A stretch of 64,000 nucleotides of DNA from Mycobacterium sp. IDR2000157661 (GTDB lineage Bacteria > Actinomycetota > Actinomycetes > Mycobacteriales > Mycobacteriaceae): NCBI RefSeq assembly GCF_022317005.1, contig NZ_CP081006.1, positions 4,154,001 to 4,218,000 of the forward strand, given 5' to 3'. Shown here piece after piece: positions 15,307 to 24,213 of this stretch (position 1 is the first letter of the stretch; each line of letters begins with the position of its first letter). The notes under the pieces were generated by a model, which worked only from the letters and a program-made list of their open reading frames with translations, did not search any database and was not told where the DNA came from. A program made the translations under genes and the position numbers.

Positions 15307-16518
15307 CTACGGCCGCCAACCGGTGGTGTCGGCCCACTCCCACGCGCGCCGGTACGCATCGAGAAACCAGGGTTCCTTGCCGTCGGCGTAGCTGTCCGCC
15401 GTCGCATGGCCCTGGCCGGCGACCCGGCGTTTCAATCCGAGGTAGTCGGCCTGCACACCGGGATTGGCGCGGATCCAGTCGACGAACAGCAGCGCGAACT
15501 GCTGACCGGGCCAGCCCTCGACGCGCAGATGGACGTTGGTGGGCCGGACCGGGTCGGCCGAGCAGTGAACCCGCTTGTGCCACAACCCCGGATCGTTCGT
15601 GTCGTCGAAGCGAACGGCCGTGCTGCGGGCATGCGGCTTGGCGACATCGGTGGTGGTCGGCGTGGGCACGTACCCCGCGGCCGCCAACGCCTCGCGCAAC
15701 TCGTCGGCGACTTGCAGCGAGGCGACCGTCACCTGGATGTCGATGACGTCCTTGGCATCCATCCCGGCGACCGCTGTGGACCCGATGTGGTCGATGCGGA
15801 CGGCGCGGTGCCCGCACGCGGTGGTCAACCGCGTGAGGATGCGCCGTGCCTGATCCGGCCACGTCGGGTCGTAGGGCACCAGGACCGGCTCGGCTCGAGC
15901 GGGCGTTCCGGTACGCAGGTTGTGTGCGAACGGCAGGATCCGCTCGTACCACAGCGCCCGGGCCGCCTCCACCAGCTCGCCCTGGCCGCCGTTGTTGTCC
16001 AGCCACACGTCGGCGACCGCCCGGCGCTGCTCCTCGGTGGCCTGCGCGGCGATGCGGGCGCGCGCGTCCTGGTCGCTGAAGCCGCGGTGCTCGATCAGCC
16101 GCTTGACCCGTAGCTCCTCGTCGGCATGCACGATCACCACCAACGGGAACATCGGCGCCATGCCGGACTCCACCAGCAGCGGGATGTCCTCGACGATGAC
16201 GGCGTCGTCGTCGGCCGCCGCGATCAGCTCGGAGCGGCGGTGTGCCACCAACGGATGCACGATGCCGTTGAGGGTCTTGCGTGAGTCGTCGTTGCTGAAG
16301 GCGATCGCCGCCAGGGCAGGCCGGTTCAGTGCGCCGTCGTCGTGCAGGATGTCCTCGCCAAAGGCTTCGACGAGCTTGGCGAGTCCCTCGGTGCCCGGCT
16401 CGACGACCTCCCGGGCGATCACGTCACCGTCGACGACGATGCCGCCGAGCTCGCCGAACGTCGAGGACACCGTCGATTTCCCGGCGCCGATCCCGCCGGA
16501 CAACCCTATGCGCAGCAC
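15307..16518 (-). CDS. coaE: Dephospho-CoA kinase fused to GrpB domain
   Basis: 403 residues. Residues 1-200 are a dephospho-CoA kinase (P-loop GGIGAGKSTV, IVEDIPLLVE, RARIAAQATEEQRR) catalysing the last step of CoA synthesis. Residues 210-400 form a GrpB/UPF0157 nucleotidyltransferase-like domain (RIDHIGSTAVAGMDAKDVIDIQV). This fusion is normal in mycobacteria (Rv1631), where the C-terminal domain has been reported to aid folding and activity. Downstream of rpsA with a strong terminator between them, so expression is partly separate. Confidence 0.96.
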   Translation of the reverse strand: MLRIGLSGGIGAGKSTVSSTFGELGGIVVDGDVIAREVVEPGTEGLAKLVEAFGEDILHDDGALNRPALAAIAFSNDDSRKTLNGIVHPLVAHRRSELIAAADDDAVIVEDIPLLVESGMAPMFPLVVIVHADEELRVKRLIEHRGFSDQDARARIAAQATEEQRRAVADVWLDNNGGQGELVEAARALWYERILPFAHNLRTGTPARAEPVLVPYDPTWPDQARRILTRLTTACGHRAVRIDHIGSTAVAGMDAKDVIDIQVTVASLQVADELREALAAAGYVPTPTTTDVAKPHARSTAVRFDDTNDPGLWHKRVHCSADPVRPTNVHLRVEGWPGQQFALLFVDWIRANPGVQADYLGLKRRVAGQGHATADSYADGKEPWFLDAYRRAWEWADTTGWRP

Positions 16519-16546
16519 CGCACCAGTCTGTCAGGGTCGCCGGACG

Positions 16547-16582
16547 ACGGACGCCCCGACTCTGGCGAGCCGGGGCGTCCGT
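16547..16582 (-). terminator. Hairpin terminator after rpsA
   Basis: Perfect 12-bp stem ACGGACGCCCCG / CGGGGCGTCCGT with a 12-base loop, in the 74-bp gap between the rpsA stop (16593) and the coaE start (16518). There is no T tract, as usual in mycobacteria. It likely ends or attenuates the abundant rpsA transcript before coaE. Confidence 0.8.
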
Positions 16583-16592
16583 TCCGAACTGA

Positions 16593-18038
16593 TCAGGCGT
16601 TGCCTGCGAGCTTCTCCCGCAGCGCGGCGAGCTGGGCGTCACTGGCCAGCGAACCGCCGGTGGACTGCTCCTCACCGCGGGTCGCGCCGTTGGCCGAGGA
16701 GGGGGCCGCTGCTGCTTCCGCATCGGCTGCGGCGAACTTCTCCATCTGCGCGGTGTGCATCTTGTGCCGGCGCTCGGCCTCGGCGTAGCGCGACTCCCAC
16801 TCCTCACGCTGCTTCTCGAAACCCTCGAGCCACTCGTTGGTCTCGGAGTCGAAGCCCTCCGGGAAGATGTAGTTGCCCTGCTCGTCGTAGCTGTCGGCCA
16901 TGCCGTACTTGCTCGGGTCGAACTCCTCGGTGTAGTCCTCGTTGGCCTGCTTGAGGCTCAGCGAGATGCGGCGCCGCTCCAGGTCGATGTCGATGACCTT
17001 GACCATGGCGTCGTCGCCGACCTGGACCACCTGATCCGGAACCTCGACGTGGCGCTCGGAGAGTTCCGAGATGTGCACCAGGCCCTCGATGCCCTCCTCG
17101 ACGCGGACGAACGCGCCGAACGGCACCAGCTTGGTGACCTTGCCCGGCACGATCTGGCCGATCGCGTGGGTACGGGCGAAGTGGCGCCACGGGTCTTCCT
17201 GAGTCGCCTTGAGCGACAACGACACCCGCTCGCGATCCATGTCTACGTCGAGGACCTCGACGGTGACCTCGTCACCGACATTGACGACCTCGGACGGGTG
17301 GTCGATGTGCTTCCAGGACAGCTCCGAGACGTGCACCAGGCCGTCCACACCGCCGAGATCGACGAATGCGCCGAAGTTGACAATGGAGGACACGACACCC
17401 TTGCGGATGGCACCCTTGGTGAGCTGGTTGAGGAACTCGCTGCGCACCTCGGACTGGGTCTGCTCCAGCCAGGCGCGACGCGAGAGCACCACGTTGTTGC
17501 GGTTCTTGTCCAGCTCGATGATCTTGGCCTCGATCTCCTTGCCGATGTACGGCTGTAGATCGCGGACCCGACGCATCTCGACCAGCGATGCGGGCAGGAA
17601 GCCGCGCAGGCCGATGTCGAGGATCAGGCCGCCCTTGACGACCTCGATGACGGTGCCCTTGACGGCCTCGTCCTTTTCCTTGAGCTCTTCGATGGTGCCC
17701 CAGGCGCGTTCGTACTGAGCGCGCTTCTTGGACAGGATCAGGCGGCCTTCCTTGTCCTCCTTGGTGAGGACCAGAGCTTCGACCTCATCGCCCACGGAGA
17801 CGACCTCGTTGGGGTCGACGTCGTGCTTGATGGAGAGCTCACGGGAAGGGATGACGCCTTCGGTCTTGTAACCGATGTCGAGCAGGACCTCGTCACGGTC
17901 AACCTTGACGATGGTTCCCTCGACGATGTCGCCATCGTTGAAGTACTTGATGGTCTTGTCGATGGCGGCGAGAAAGTCCTCGCTCGAGCCGATGTCGTTG
18001 ACGGCTACTTGCGGCGAGGTGACGGAGGGACTTGGCAT
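16593..18038 (-). CDS. rpsA: 30S ribosomal protein S1
   Basis: 481 residues with four S1 RNA-binding domains (approximately residues 35-105, 120-190, 205-275, 290-360; for example GTIVKVDRDEVLLDIGYKTEG and GVVSSIVNFGAFVDLGGVDG) and a charged C-terminal tail of about 110 residues. S1 binds mRNA leaders on the 30S subunit and also takes part in trans-translation. The mycobacterial protein has four domains against six in E. coli. The C-terminal region has been linked to pyrazinamide action in M. tuberculosis. About 150 bases upstream separate it from the divergent PrsW-like gene and hold its promoter, which I could not assign firmly. Confidence 0.98.
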   Translation of the reverse strand: MPSPSVTSPQVAVNDIGSSEDFLAAIDKTIKYFNDGDIVEGTIVKVDRDEVLLDIGYKTEGVIPSRELSIKHDVDPNEVVSVGDEVEALVLTKEDKEGRLILSKKRAQYERAWGTIEELKEKDEAVKGTVIEVVKGGLILDIGLRGFLPASLVEMRRVRDLQPYIGKEIEAKIIELDKNRNNVVLSRRAWLEQTQSEVRSEFLNQLTKGAIRKGVVSSIVNFGAFVDLGGVDGLVHVSELSWKHIDHPSEVVNVGDEVTVEVLDVDMDRERVSLSLKATQEDPWRHFARTHAIGQIVPGKVTKLVPFGAFVRVEEGIEGLVHISELSERHVEVPDQVVQVGDDAMVKVIDIDLERRRISLSLKQANEDYTEEFDPSKYGMADSYDEQGNYIFPEGFDSETNEWLEGFEKQREEWESRYAEAERRHKMHTAQMEKFAAADAEAAAAPSSANGATRGEEQSTGGSLASDAQLAALREKLAGNA

Positions 18039-18261
18039 ATGGTGGGTTGCTCCGGACAGGTTTGGTCGTAGGGACTGGGACTTGAATTTTCGGTGATACC
18101 TGCCGCGGACGAGTCAACAAACCACACACAGGTACCTGTCGAGGTTACTCGACTGGGCACATGCTGGACAAACCCGGTTCCCACCGGTGGCGGGACGCGG
18201 CCGGTTCGAGCAGAGGTTGTGGGCGCGTTCGGCGCCGCACCGGCCCGGATACCCTGCTCGG

Positions 18262-19407
18262 GTGTCGTTTCCGATCGCACCGCCGTGCCAGCGCAAGGTC
18301 CGCACGGCCGGGGTTCCGGTGATCGTCCTCATCCTGCTCGGCACGGTCGCGGGCCTCATCCTCATCGCCCTGACCGCGCTGAACCCGGTCGGCGCCGCTA
18401 TCGGGTTCGTGCTGTCCAGCGTGGCGATGGTGGTGGTCGTGCTGTGTTATGTGTGGCTGGACCGCTGGGAGCCCGAGCCGCCGCGCCTGCTCGTGTTCGC
18501 CTTCCTGTGGGGCACGTCGGTCGCCGTGGTGCTGTCGGTGCTGCTCGGGCTCTATGTCGAGGCCCTGATCGCGCCGGCTGGGAGCGAGTCCGTCGGCTGG
18601 GTGTCGACCGTGGTGGCCGCGCCGGTGGTCGAAGAAGCGGCCAAGGGCGCGTTCCTGCTGCTCATGATGACGGGGTACCGCCGCCACGAGCTCAATTCGC
18701 TGACCGACTGTCTGGTGTACGCGGGCTTGGTGGGAGCCGGGTTCGCGTGGCTCGAGGACGTCCTCTACATCGCGGGCGGCGAGTCTGTCGGCGATTCCCT
18801 GCTCACCGCGGCACTGCGGTTGATCATGGCGCCGTTCGCGCACTCGCTGTTCACGTCGTTCTTCGCCATCGGGGTGTTCTTCGCGCTGAATCGCCGCAGC
18901 CAGGCGGCCAAGCTGATCTACATCGCGGCGGGCTACGCGGCGGCGGTGGTCGTCCACGGGCTGTGGAACGGCTCGTCGCTGCTGGGCCTCGAGTGGTACC
19001 TGGCGGTCTACGTGCTGTGGATGATGCCGATCTTCGCCCTGGCGATCGTGCTCGCGGTGCAGAGCCGTCGGCGGGAGCAGCGCATCGTGGCCGCCAAACT
19101 GCCGGGCATGGTGCAGGCGGGCCTGGTCAGCGCCAACGAGGCGACCTGGCTGTCTTCCATTCGCGCGAGGAAGGCAGCGCTCGTCCAGGCGAGGCGTGCG
19201 GGCGGGAAGCCGGCGGCCAAGACCGTGCAGAGGTTCGCGGCTCAGGTCGTCGAACTGGCCTTCGTCCGCGACCGCATCGACCGCGGATTCGGCGACGAGC
19301 GGATCTACGCGATGCAGACCGAGGAGGCCTACGCGGTGCACGCCGCGCGCGCGTCGGCACCGACGCTGCAGTGGCTGGCCGGTTACCGCGCGCCCGGGGC
19401 CCGGTGA
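18262..19407 (+). CDS. PrsW-family intramembrane metalloprotease
   Basis: 381 residues from the GTG at 18262; a GTG at 18187 would add 25 residues of low-quality sequence. About eight membrane helices. Protease motifs of the PrsW/CAAX-like superfamily are visible: VVEEAAKG, WLEDVLY, FAHSLFTSFFA and VVHGLWN, supplying the Glu and His residues of the metal site. B. subtilis PrsW cleaves an anti-sigma factor; the substrate here is unknown. A charged cytosolic tail of about 110 residues follows the membrane part. Convergent with polA, 1 base between stops. Confidence 0.87.
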   Translation: MSFPIAPPCQRKVRTAGVPVIVLILLGTVAGLILIALTALNPVGAAIGFVLSSVAMVVVVLCYVWLDRWEPEPPRLLVFAFLWGTSVAVVLSVLLGLYVEALIAPAGSESVGWVSTVVAAPVVEEAAKGAFLLLMMTGYRRHELNSLTDCLVYAGLVGAGFAWLEDVLYIAGGESVGDSLLTAALRLIMAPFAHSLFTSFFAIGVFFALNRRSQAAKLIYIAAGYAAAVVVHGLWNGSSLLGLEWYLAVYVLWMMPIFALAIVLAVQSRRREQRIVAAKLPGMVQAGLVSANEATWLSSIRARKAALVQARRAGGKPAAKTVQRFAAQVVELAFVRDRIDRGFGDERIYAMQTEEAYAVHAARASAPTLQWLAGYRAPGAR

Positions 19408-19408
19408 G

Positions 19409-22129
19409 TCAGTGCGCCGCCGCGTCCCAACTGCGCCCGTAGCCGACAGACACCTCGAGCGGTACGTCGAGCGGGTAGGCGCCGCCCATCTTGTCGCGCA
19501 CCAGTTTCTCGAGGGCGTCGTGCTCGCCGTCGGCCACCTCGAAGAGCAGTTCGTCGTGCACCTGAAGCAGCATCCGTGACTGCAGCTTGGACTCCTTCAA
19601 CGCGGCGTCGACGTTGATCATCGCCACCTTGATGATGTCGGCGGCACTGCCCTGGATCGGTGCGTTGAGCGCGGCGCGCTCGGCGGCCTCACGCACGTTG
19701 CGGTTGCTGCTGTCGAGTTCGGGCAGATAGCGCCTGCGCCCGAACACCGTCGAGGTGTAACCGTCCTTTCGGGCCTGGTCGACCACGTCACGCAGATAGT
19801 CACGGATCCCGCCGAAGCGCGCGAAGTACTGCTCCATCTGCACCTTGGCCTCTTCGGTGGAGATCTTCAGCTGGGCGGCCAGCCCGTAGGCGCTCAACCC
19901 GTAGGCCAGCCCGTAGGACATCGCCTTGACCCGGCGTCGCAGGTCGGCCGTCACCTCGTTGATCGGCACGTCGAACGCCCGGGAGGCGACGAAGGAGTGC
20001 AGGTCCTCGCCGGTGTTGAAAGCCTCGATGAGGCCGTCGTCTCTCGACAGGTGCGCCATGATGCGCATCTCGATCTGGCTGTAGTCGGCCGTCATCAGCT
20101 CGGTGTAGCCCGCGCCGACCACGAACGCGTCGCGGATGCGACGGCCGGCGTCGGTGCGGATCGGGATGTTCTGCAGGTTCGGCTCCGTCGACGACAACCG
20201 GCCCGTCGCGGCGATCGTCTGGTTGAACGTCGTGTGGATCCGCCCATCGGAGGCCACCGAATTGAGCAACCCGTCGACGGTGACCTTGAGCCGGGTGGCG
20301 TCGCGGTGCGCCAGCAGATGCTGAAGGAACGGGTGCCCGGTCTTTTCGAAAAGACTCTGCAGCGCGTCGGCGTCGGTGGTGTAGCCGGTCTTGGTCCGCT
20401 TGGTCTTGGGCATCTCGAGCTCGTCGAAGAGCACGACCTGCAGCTGCTTGGGCGAGCCGAGGTTGATCTGCTTGCCGATCACCGCGTACGCGGCTTCGGC
20501 TGCGTCGCGGATCATGTCGGCGAACTCGGACTGCAACTCGCCGAGCTGGCCGAGGTCGACGGCGATGCCCGCGGTCTCCATCTGCGCGAGCACCCGCTGC
20601 ACCGGCAGCTCGAGATCGCCGAGGAGCGAGGAACATTCCATGCGGGCCAGCTCCTCGTCGAGCGCGTCGGCGAGGTCCATCACCGCGTTGGCCCGCAGGA
20701 GGACGGTCTGCACCGCCTGGTCGTCGACGCCGTCCGGTTCATTCAAGCTGTCATCGAGCAGCGAAAGCTGTTGTTGCTCGGGGTTGTCGGCGCGCAACTC
20801 GCGCTTGAGGTAGCGCAGCGACAGGTCGTCGAGGGAGAAGCTGCGCTGCCCCGGTCGGACCAGGTAGGCGGCCAGCGCGGTGTCGGAGGTGACCCCGGCC
20901 AGCTTCCAGCCGCGACCCTCCAGGTCGTGCGTCGCCAGCTTGGCCTCATGCAGCGCCTTCGGCAGCCCGGGGTCCGCCAGCCAGGTGGCCAGCGCTTCCT
21001 CGTCCTCGACGGTGAGGGCGGCGGTGTCGATGTAGCGGCCGTCGCCGTCGGCCGCGACGATCGCGAGCGCGGTGGCGTCGGCGTCATAGGCCAGGTGCGT
21101 GCCGACCACCGCCACCCCGAACCGCTTGCCGGCGCTGTGCTCGGCCAGCCAGTGTGCGAGCTCCCCCGCCACCAGCGCCTGGCCACGCACGTCGAAACCC
21201 TGGTCGACCTCCGGGTCGGTGGAGGCAAGCGTCTCGAACAACCGGTCGCGCAGCACGCGGAACTCGAGGTCGTCGAACAGCCGGTGGATCTGGTCGCGGT
21301 CCCAGGGCTGCATCCGCAGGGTGTCCGGAGTCTGCGCCAACGGCACGTCCTTGACCAGATCGGTGAGTTCCCGGTTGAGCACGACGCTCGACAGGTTCGC
21401 CCGCAGGGCGTCGCCGACCTTGCCCTTCACGCTGTCGACGTTGTCGACCAGCGCCTGCAGCGATCCGTATTCGGCGATCCACTTGGTCGCCGTCTTCTCC
21501 CCGACGCCGGGGATACCCGGCAGGTTGTCGCTCGGGTCACCCCGCAGGGCCGCGAAGTCCGGGTACTGGTGAGGGGTCAGGCCGTACTTCTCGAGGACGG
21601 CGTCGGGCGTGAACCGGGTCAGCTCGCTGACCCCCTTGCGCGGGTAGAGCACCGTGACATCCTCGTTGACCAGTTGCAACGAGTCGCGGTCGCCGGTGAC
21701 CACCAGTACGCGGTAGCCGCCCTCGGCGGCCTGGGTGGCCAGGGTGGCGATGATGTCGTCGGCCTCGAAGCCGGGTTCGGCGAGCACCGTGATGCCGAGC
21801 GCACCGAGCACCTCCTTGGTGATGTCGATCTGGCCGCGGAACTCGTCGGGCGTGGACGACCGGCCGGCCTTGTAATCGGGGTACTTGTCGACCCGGAACG
21901 TCTGTCGGGACACGTCGAAGGCGGCGGCGATGTGGCTGGGCTGCTCGTCGCGTAGCAGGTTGATCAGCATCGCGGTGAAGCCGTAGACCGCGTTGGTGGT
22001 CAATCCGTTTCGTGTCTTGAAGTTCTCGGCGGGCAGCGCGTAGAACGCCCGGTAGGCCAACGAATTGCCGTCCAGCAGCATCAGTGTCGCCTTGTCGGTG
22101 GCCATGGCGGTCGCAGTGCTCGCTGTCAC
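19409..22129 (-). CDS. polA: DNA polymerase I
   Basis: 906 residues. N-terminal 5'-3' exonuclease/FEN domain (LLDGNSLAYRAFYALP, VTGDRDSLQLV, GIPGVGEKTATKW). A degenerate central exonuclease domain lacks obvious DEDD residues, as in other mycobacterial Pol I. The polymerase domain has motif A (TADYSQIEMRIMAHLS), motif B (RRRVKAMSYGLAYG) and motif C (LLQVHDELLFEV). It acts in Okazaki fragment maturation and repair. The GTG start at 22129 coincides with the start point expected from a TGTCG-N11-TAGAGT promoter upstream, so the mRNA may be leaderless. Confidence 0.98.
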   Translation of the reverse strand: MTASTATAMATDKATLMLLDGNSLAYRAFYALPAENFKTRNGLTTNAVYGFTAMLINLLRDEQPSHIAAAFDVSRQTFRVDKYPDYKAGRSSTPDEFRGQIDITKEVLGALGITVLAEPGFEADDIIATLATQAAEGGYRVLVVTGDRDSLQLVNEDVTVLYPRKGVSELTRFTPDAVLEKYGLTPHQYPDFAALRGDPSDNLPGIPGVGEKTATKWIAEYGSLQALVDNVDSVKGKVGDALRANLSSVVLNRELTDLVKDVPLAQTPDTLRMQPWDRDQIHRLFDDLEFRVLRDRLFETLASTDPEVDQGFDVRGQALVAGELAHWLAEHSAGKRFGVAVVGTHLAYDADATALAIVAADGDGRYIDTAALTVEDEEALATWLADPGLPKALHEAKLATHDLEGRGWKLAGVTSDTALAAYLVRPGQRSFSLDDLSLRYLKRELRADNPEQQQLSLLDDSLNEPDGVDDQAVQTVLLRANAVMDLADALDEELARMECSSLLGDLELPVQRVLAQMETAGIAVDLGQLGELQSEFADMIRDAAEAAYAVIGKQINLGSPKQLQVVLFDELEMPKTKRTKTGYTTDADALQSLFEKTGHPFLQHLLAHRDATRLKVTVDGLLNSVASDGRIHTTFNQTIAATGRLSSTEPNLQNIPIRTDAGRRIRDAFVVGAGYTELMTADYSQIEMRIMAHLSRDDGLIEAFNTGEDLHSFVASRAFDVPINEVTADLRRRVKAMSYGLAYGLSAYGLAAQLKISTEEAKVQMEQYFARFGGIRDYLRDVVDQARKDGYTSTVFGRRRYLPELDSSNRNVREAAERAALNAPIQGSAADIIKVAMINVDAALKESKLQSRMLLQVHDELLFEVADGEHDALEKLVRDKMGGAYPLDVPLEVSVGYGRSWDAAAH

Positions 22130-22135
22130 GGCCCC

Positions 22136-22158
22136 ACTCTATGCACCGGCGGCGACAC
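22136..22158 (-). promoter_or_regulatory. Possible damage-type promoter of polA
   Basis: On the minus strand: GTGTCGCCG (22150-22158), 8 bases, TAGAGT (22136-22141). The core TGTCR and the TANNNT -10 of the RecA-independent damage promoter are kept at the right spacing, but the outer GTG of the motif is only partly matched. Predicted start about 22129, the polA start codon. Confidence 0.4.
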
Positions 22159-22180
22159 GGGCCTACCGGCTACTGGGTCT

Positions 22181-24049
22181 TCACGGTGCGACCTGCTGGT
22201 CGACGTCCATGTCTTGGGGTCCTGCATTGGCGTGCAGCCCGTTGCCCTCCACCAGCGCGTAGGTGTAGTCGGCGTTGGCGCCACCCGCGGTGGCGGTGCT
22301 GCCGTCACCGACGACGCTGGCGGTGTTGAAGGTCCCGAATCCGAAGAGGCTGCCACCTGCCTGGGCATCGCTGCCGTTACCCCAGACGAAGGCCAGGTTG
22401 TTGTCGCCGAACAGCGCGGTGGACTCGCTGTTGGTGCCGTTGACGATGGCTTCGTTGTTATTGCCGTAGCCGGCCATTGCGTAGCTGTCGTCGCCGAACA
22501 CGCCGGCCTGGTGGTCATCGCCCTGAGTGGCGAGCGCCGTGCTGTTGTTGCCGTAGACCTCGGCGTAATTCTCGTCGCCAAGGTTCGCATCAGCGATGCT
22601 GTTATTTCCGACGACTATGGCGGTGTTGCCGTCGTTGCCCTCACCGGGATCGCCGGTGAAGGTCTGGCCGGCGAAGGCCCTGCTGCCGTCACCGATGATG
22701 GTGGCGGTGTTGTTGTCGCCGTGTCCCGACGCGGCCGAACTGTCGTTCCCGTCGACGGTGGCGATGTTGTTGTCGCCGGAAGCGGCGTTCGACTGGCTAT
22801 TGTCGCCGACAGTGATCGCGGTGTTGTAGTCGCCCGAGTAGGCGCTCGCATTGCTGCCGTTGCCGGTGACGGTGGCGATATTGCCTGTCCCGTTGCCCAC
22901 CTCGGCCGTACTGTCATTGCCGGTGACAGTGGCGACATTATCTTCGCCGAGAACGGTGAACGCGTCACTGTTGTCACCGGTGACAGTGGCCGTGTTGTTG
23001 TCGCCGCCGAGCACGAAGGCCCGACTGTTGTCGCCGGTGACGACGGCGGTGCCGTTGGTGCCGACGTAGGTTTCCAGATTGCTCGGCACGGTTCCGGCGA
23101 TAGCGCGACTTTGGTCGCCGTCGACGATGGCAGTGTTGTTCTCGCCACCGGAAGCGGTTGCGCTGCTGAAGTTCCCAGTAACTGTCGCGGTGTTGTTGAT
23201 GCCGCCCGTGTCCCGCTCTGAGGTGCCGGCGGTGGCGGTGCTGTTGTCGCCGGTGACGGTGGCGGTGTTGTTGGCGCCGTCAACAGCGGTCGCCGAGCTG
23301 AGGAATCCAGTGACGGTTGCAGTGTTGTTGTCGCCGCTGGCGGTCGCCGTGCTGTTGATCCCGGTGACTGAGGCGGTGCTGCTGGTGCCGCTCGCGCTCG
23401 CCGTGCTCGCGCCGCCGTCAACGGTTGCGGTGTTGCCGTCGCCGTCCGCGGTCGCGGTGTTGTTGTCACCGGCGATCGTGACGGTGTTGTTGGTGCCGGT
23501 CGCGGTAGCCGTGCTGTAGTCACCGTCGACCGTTACGGTGTTGCCGCTAGCGTCGACGGTGGTGGCGCTGAAAGTGGCAAGTGGACTATCACCGGTGCCG
23601 ACAGTGGCGGTGCTGTTGTTGCCCGTCACGGTGACCGTGTTGTCCTCACCGCTGACGGTCGCCGTGCTGTTGTCGCCCTGGACAGTGGCCGTGTTGCCGC
23701 TGCCGCCGATCGCGGTGGCAGTGCTGTTCGTGCCGATTGCCGTCGCCGTGTTGTGATCGCCTTCCGCCGTCGCGACACTGCCGTCGCCGCGGGCTCTGGC
23801 GACCGATCCCTGACCATCGCTGGTAGCAAACGCAGTGCCCTTCTGGACGCGTGTGACGCCATTAGTCGAGACGCTCATGTTCTGCCCGGGCGGGGTCCCC
23901 TTCTTCGCGGTCTCCGGCGCCGCGGAATCGGACGCGCTCGAGCCCGCCGGCTCCGCGTACGCCAGGCCTGGCAGTGCGGCCACCCCGGCACCGATACCCA
24001 GGAAGACGGCCAGGGCCCCGATCCGGCCGATGTGATTCGCATACGACAT
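22181..24049 (-). CDS. Secreted nonapeptide-repeat protein, probable beta-solenoid
   Basis: 622 residues. A signal peptide (GALAVFLGIGAGVAALPGLA, cleavage near AYA-EP) is followed by about 50 tandem 9-residue units of the form G-x-x-[NS]-x-A-x-[VA]-x, with N- and S-type units often alternating, for example GDNSTATVS then GEDNTVTVT. The sequence is rich in G, N, T, S, A, D and almost free of Lys, Arg and Cys. Two units (18 residues) per turn would suit a beta-roll, analogous in period to RTX repeats but without GGxGxD, and in flavour to YadA-like heads. No anchor or catalytic domain is seen. ATG at 24049 with GGGGAGGAA upstream. It lies downstream of a large LuxR regulator. Function unknown: surface, adhesin, ice-binding or amyloid-like are guesses. 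Confidence 0.85.
   Translation of the reverse strand: MSYANHIGRIGALAVFLGIGAGVAALPGLAYAEPAGSSASDSAAPETAKKGTPPGQNMSVSTNGVTRVQKGTAFATSDGQGSVARARGDGSVATAEGDHNTATAIGTNSTATAIGGSGNTATVQGDNSTATVSGEDNTVTVTGNNSTATVGTGDSPLATFSATTVDASGNTVTVDGDYSTATATGTNNTVTIAGDNNTATADGDGNTATVDGGASTASASGTSSTASVTGINSTATASGDNNTATVTGFLSSATAVDGANNTATVTGDNSTATAGTSERDTGGINNTATVTGNFSSATASGGENNTAIVDGDQSRAIAGTVPSNLETYVGTNGTAVVTGDNSRAFVLGGDNNTATVTGDNSDAFTVLGEDNVATVTGNDSTAEVGNGTGNIATVTGNGSNASAYSGDYNTAITVGDNSQSNAASGDNNIATVDGNDSSAASGHGDNNTATIIGDGSRAFAGQTFTGDPGEGNDGNTAIVVGNNSIADANLGDENYAEVYGNNSTALATQGDDHQAGVFGDDSYAMAGYGNNNEAIVNGTNSESTALFGDNNLAFVWGNGSDAQAGGSLFGFGTFNTASVVGDGSTATAGGANADYTYALVEGNGLHANAGPQDMDVDQQVAP
22270..23810. repeat. 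Tandem 27-bp coding repeats
   Basis: The DNA counterpart of the nonapeptide array. Units of 27 bases recur with variation (many copies contain GTTGTCGCCGGTGACGGTGG-like stretches on the plus strand). Spacing is in-frame with occasional longer units that encode short insertions. Such DNA can change copy number by slippage or recombination, and it keeps the opposite strand open in long frames that should not be taken as genes. Confidence 0.8.
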
Positions 24050-24124
24050 TTCGATTCCTCCCCACTGCGCCTCGAACGCGGGCCGTCAAGTTCGACCGAG
24101 ACAAGTATGAGCAGGTCAGACGCC

Positions 24125-24213
24125 CGTAGCGGACGTAGTCAACTACGCCTTTTCGTGGGTAGAGATCGAGCCGGCTACGCCATTTCGACCGCTGTCGGTG
24201 CCGCGACTACGCC
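24125..24213. promoter_or_regulatory. Phased CTACGCC repeats and palindrome, possible operator
   Basis: CTACGCC occurs at 24143, 24175 and 24207, exactly 32 bases apart each time (about three helical turns), within longer similar blocks of the form CRACTACGCCTTTTCG. The first copy is part of a perfect palindrome CGTAGT-CA-ACTACG (24134-24147), with another CGTAGC at 24125. The array lies between the stop of the LuxR-type gene and the start of the repeat-protein gene, so it is the likely control region of the latter. Confidence 0.55.

Noticed and set aside
19997..21955. 652-residue ORF on the plus strand opposite polA
   Set aside because: Mirror frame of a high-GC gene; composition is that of an antisense shadow and there are no domains.
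22214..23519. Long plus-strand ORFs opposite the repeat protein
   Set aside because: They are open because the 27-bp coding repeat avoids stops on both strands. Their Val/Leu/Ser/Pro repeats mirror the real nonapeptides, and the signal peptide is on the minus strand.
22270..23810. CRISPR array
   Set aside because: The regularly spaced repeats are contiguous 27-bp codon repeats of one gene without spacers, and no cas genes are nearby.
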